Origin: Scatosoma sp045643825
Lineage (GTDB): Bacteria; Bacillota; Clostridia; Christensenellales; Borkfalkiaceae
Length of the DNA: 5,985 nt
Direction: 5' to 3'
NCBI GenBank assembly: GCA_045643825.1
Contig: JAZRFV010000076.1
Location: 1 to 5,985, forward strand
Part shown: positions 5,611 to 5,985 of the stretch, piece after piece
Layout: each line of letters begins with the position of its first letter
Numbering within the stretch: position 1 is the first letter of the stretch
The notes under the pieces: model-generated
What the model was told of the DNA's origin: nothing
Database searches by the model: none
What the model saw: only the letters and a program-made list of their open reading frames with translations
Program-made: the position numbers and the translations under genes

Positions 5611-5985
5611 TTCCTCGTAACCTCTGGGGTTGCCGCTTTGCCATTTCCATTGCGAAGCGCACATTTCTTCGATACCGTGGGTTGCTTCCCAATGAAGCTC
5701 TGCCTTGGCCTTGTTGGGTGCGGCGTAGCAGGACGCGATGTCCCCGGGACGACGTTCACAAATCTTATAGGGCAAGGTCTTACCGCAAGCCTTTTCAAAT
5801 GCGTGGATCATCTCTAATACGCTATAACCACGGCCAGTGCCAAGGTTGTAAATATGCACACCGCTGTCGTTACAATTCTCAATCGCCGCAATATGTCCAA
5901 GTGCCAAATCTACCACGTGGATATAATCGCGTACACCCGTACCGTCGGGGGTGTCGTAGTCGTTGCCGAATACGTTGATACAAGC
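5608..5985 (-). CDS. galE: UDP-glucose 4-epimerase, C-terminal 125 residues (partial at window edge)
   Basis: The frame is open to the right edge and encodes the last 125 residues of an extended short-chain dehydrogenase that interconverts UDP-glucose and UDP-galactose with bound NAD. The visible part starts in ACINVFGNDYDTPDGTGVRDYIHVVDLA and continues HIYNLGTGRGYSV, then the UDP-binding RRPGD motif and the C-terminal WQSGNPRGYEE. It lines up without gaps with the C-terminal third of E. coli GalE (338 residues). The NAD-binding GxxGxxG and the Ser-Tyr-Lys catalytic residues lie outside the window. A GTG at 5916 is simply an internal Val codon, not a start. At the position of E. coli Tyr299, four residues after the RRPGD Asp, this protein has Cys, as in epimerases that also accept UDP-GlcNAc/UDP-GalNAc. 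It is the upstream partner of the YgjP-type gene. Confidence 0.93.
   Translation of the reverse strand, partial: ACINVFGNDYDTPDGTGVRDYIHVVDLALGHIAAIENCNDSGVHIYNLGTGRGYSVLEMIHAFEKACGKTLPYKICERRPGDIASCYAAPNKAKAELHWEATHGIEEMCASQWKWQSGNPRGYEE

Overview
The window looks like chromosomal DNA from an anaerobic, Gram-positive-type bacterium, most likely an uncultured Clostridia-like Firmicute. Several things point that way: strong GGAG-type ribosome binding sites, an iron-sulfur assembly set reduced to one SufC-like ATPase and one SufB-like scaffold (typical of strict anaerobes and archaea), two M18 aminopeptidases, and compact intergenic gaps. Genus or family cannot be assigned from the sequence alone. 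No phage, transposase, CRISPR array, rRNA or tRNA is visible.

Layout, left to right. At 1-76 lies a good sigma-A-type promoter and a short 5' UTR with a hairpin. It drives an M18 aminopeptidase of the apeB type (77-1351, +). A bidirectional hairpin terminator (about 1361-1400) separates it from a second, divergent M18 aminopeptidase of the apeA type (1427-2803, -), which faces it convergently. The 383 bp between the apeA-type start and the next gene contains no convincing gene. Its apeA-proximal part is a dense array of GTGAAGTT / AACTTCAC boxes separated by small palindromes (2851-3060). The rest (3061-3186) holds another palindrome and a weak terminator-like stem. Next come a SufB-like scaffold (3187-4113, -) and, 16 bp upstream of it, a SufC-like ATPase (4130-4849, -), with a plausible extended -10 promoter at 4886-4913. 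Then comes a YgjP/DUF45-type zinc metallopeptidase (4933-5595, -), closely coupled to the 3' part of a galE gene for UDP-glucose 4-epimerase (5608 to beyond 5985, -), which runs off the right edge.

Functionally there are three blocks. The two M18 enzymes would remove N-terminal residues from cytosolic peptides and are probably complementary in specificity. The SufC/SufB-like pair would form a two-component ATP-driven Fe-S scaffold, with no SufD, SufS, SufU or SufE in view. The galE/YgjP pair is probably one transcription unit, but no functional link between the two is evident.

The least explained feature is the hairpin-and-box array at 2851-3060, which sits where the apeA-type promoter and leader should be. 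The genes themselves belong to known families. The main protein-level points are the SufCB-only arrangement and a Cys at the substrate-gating position of GalE.
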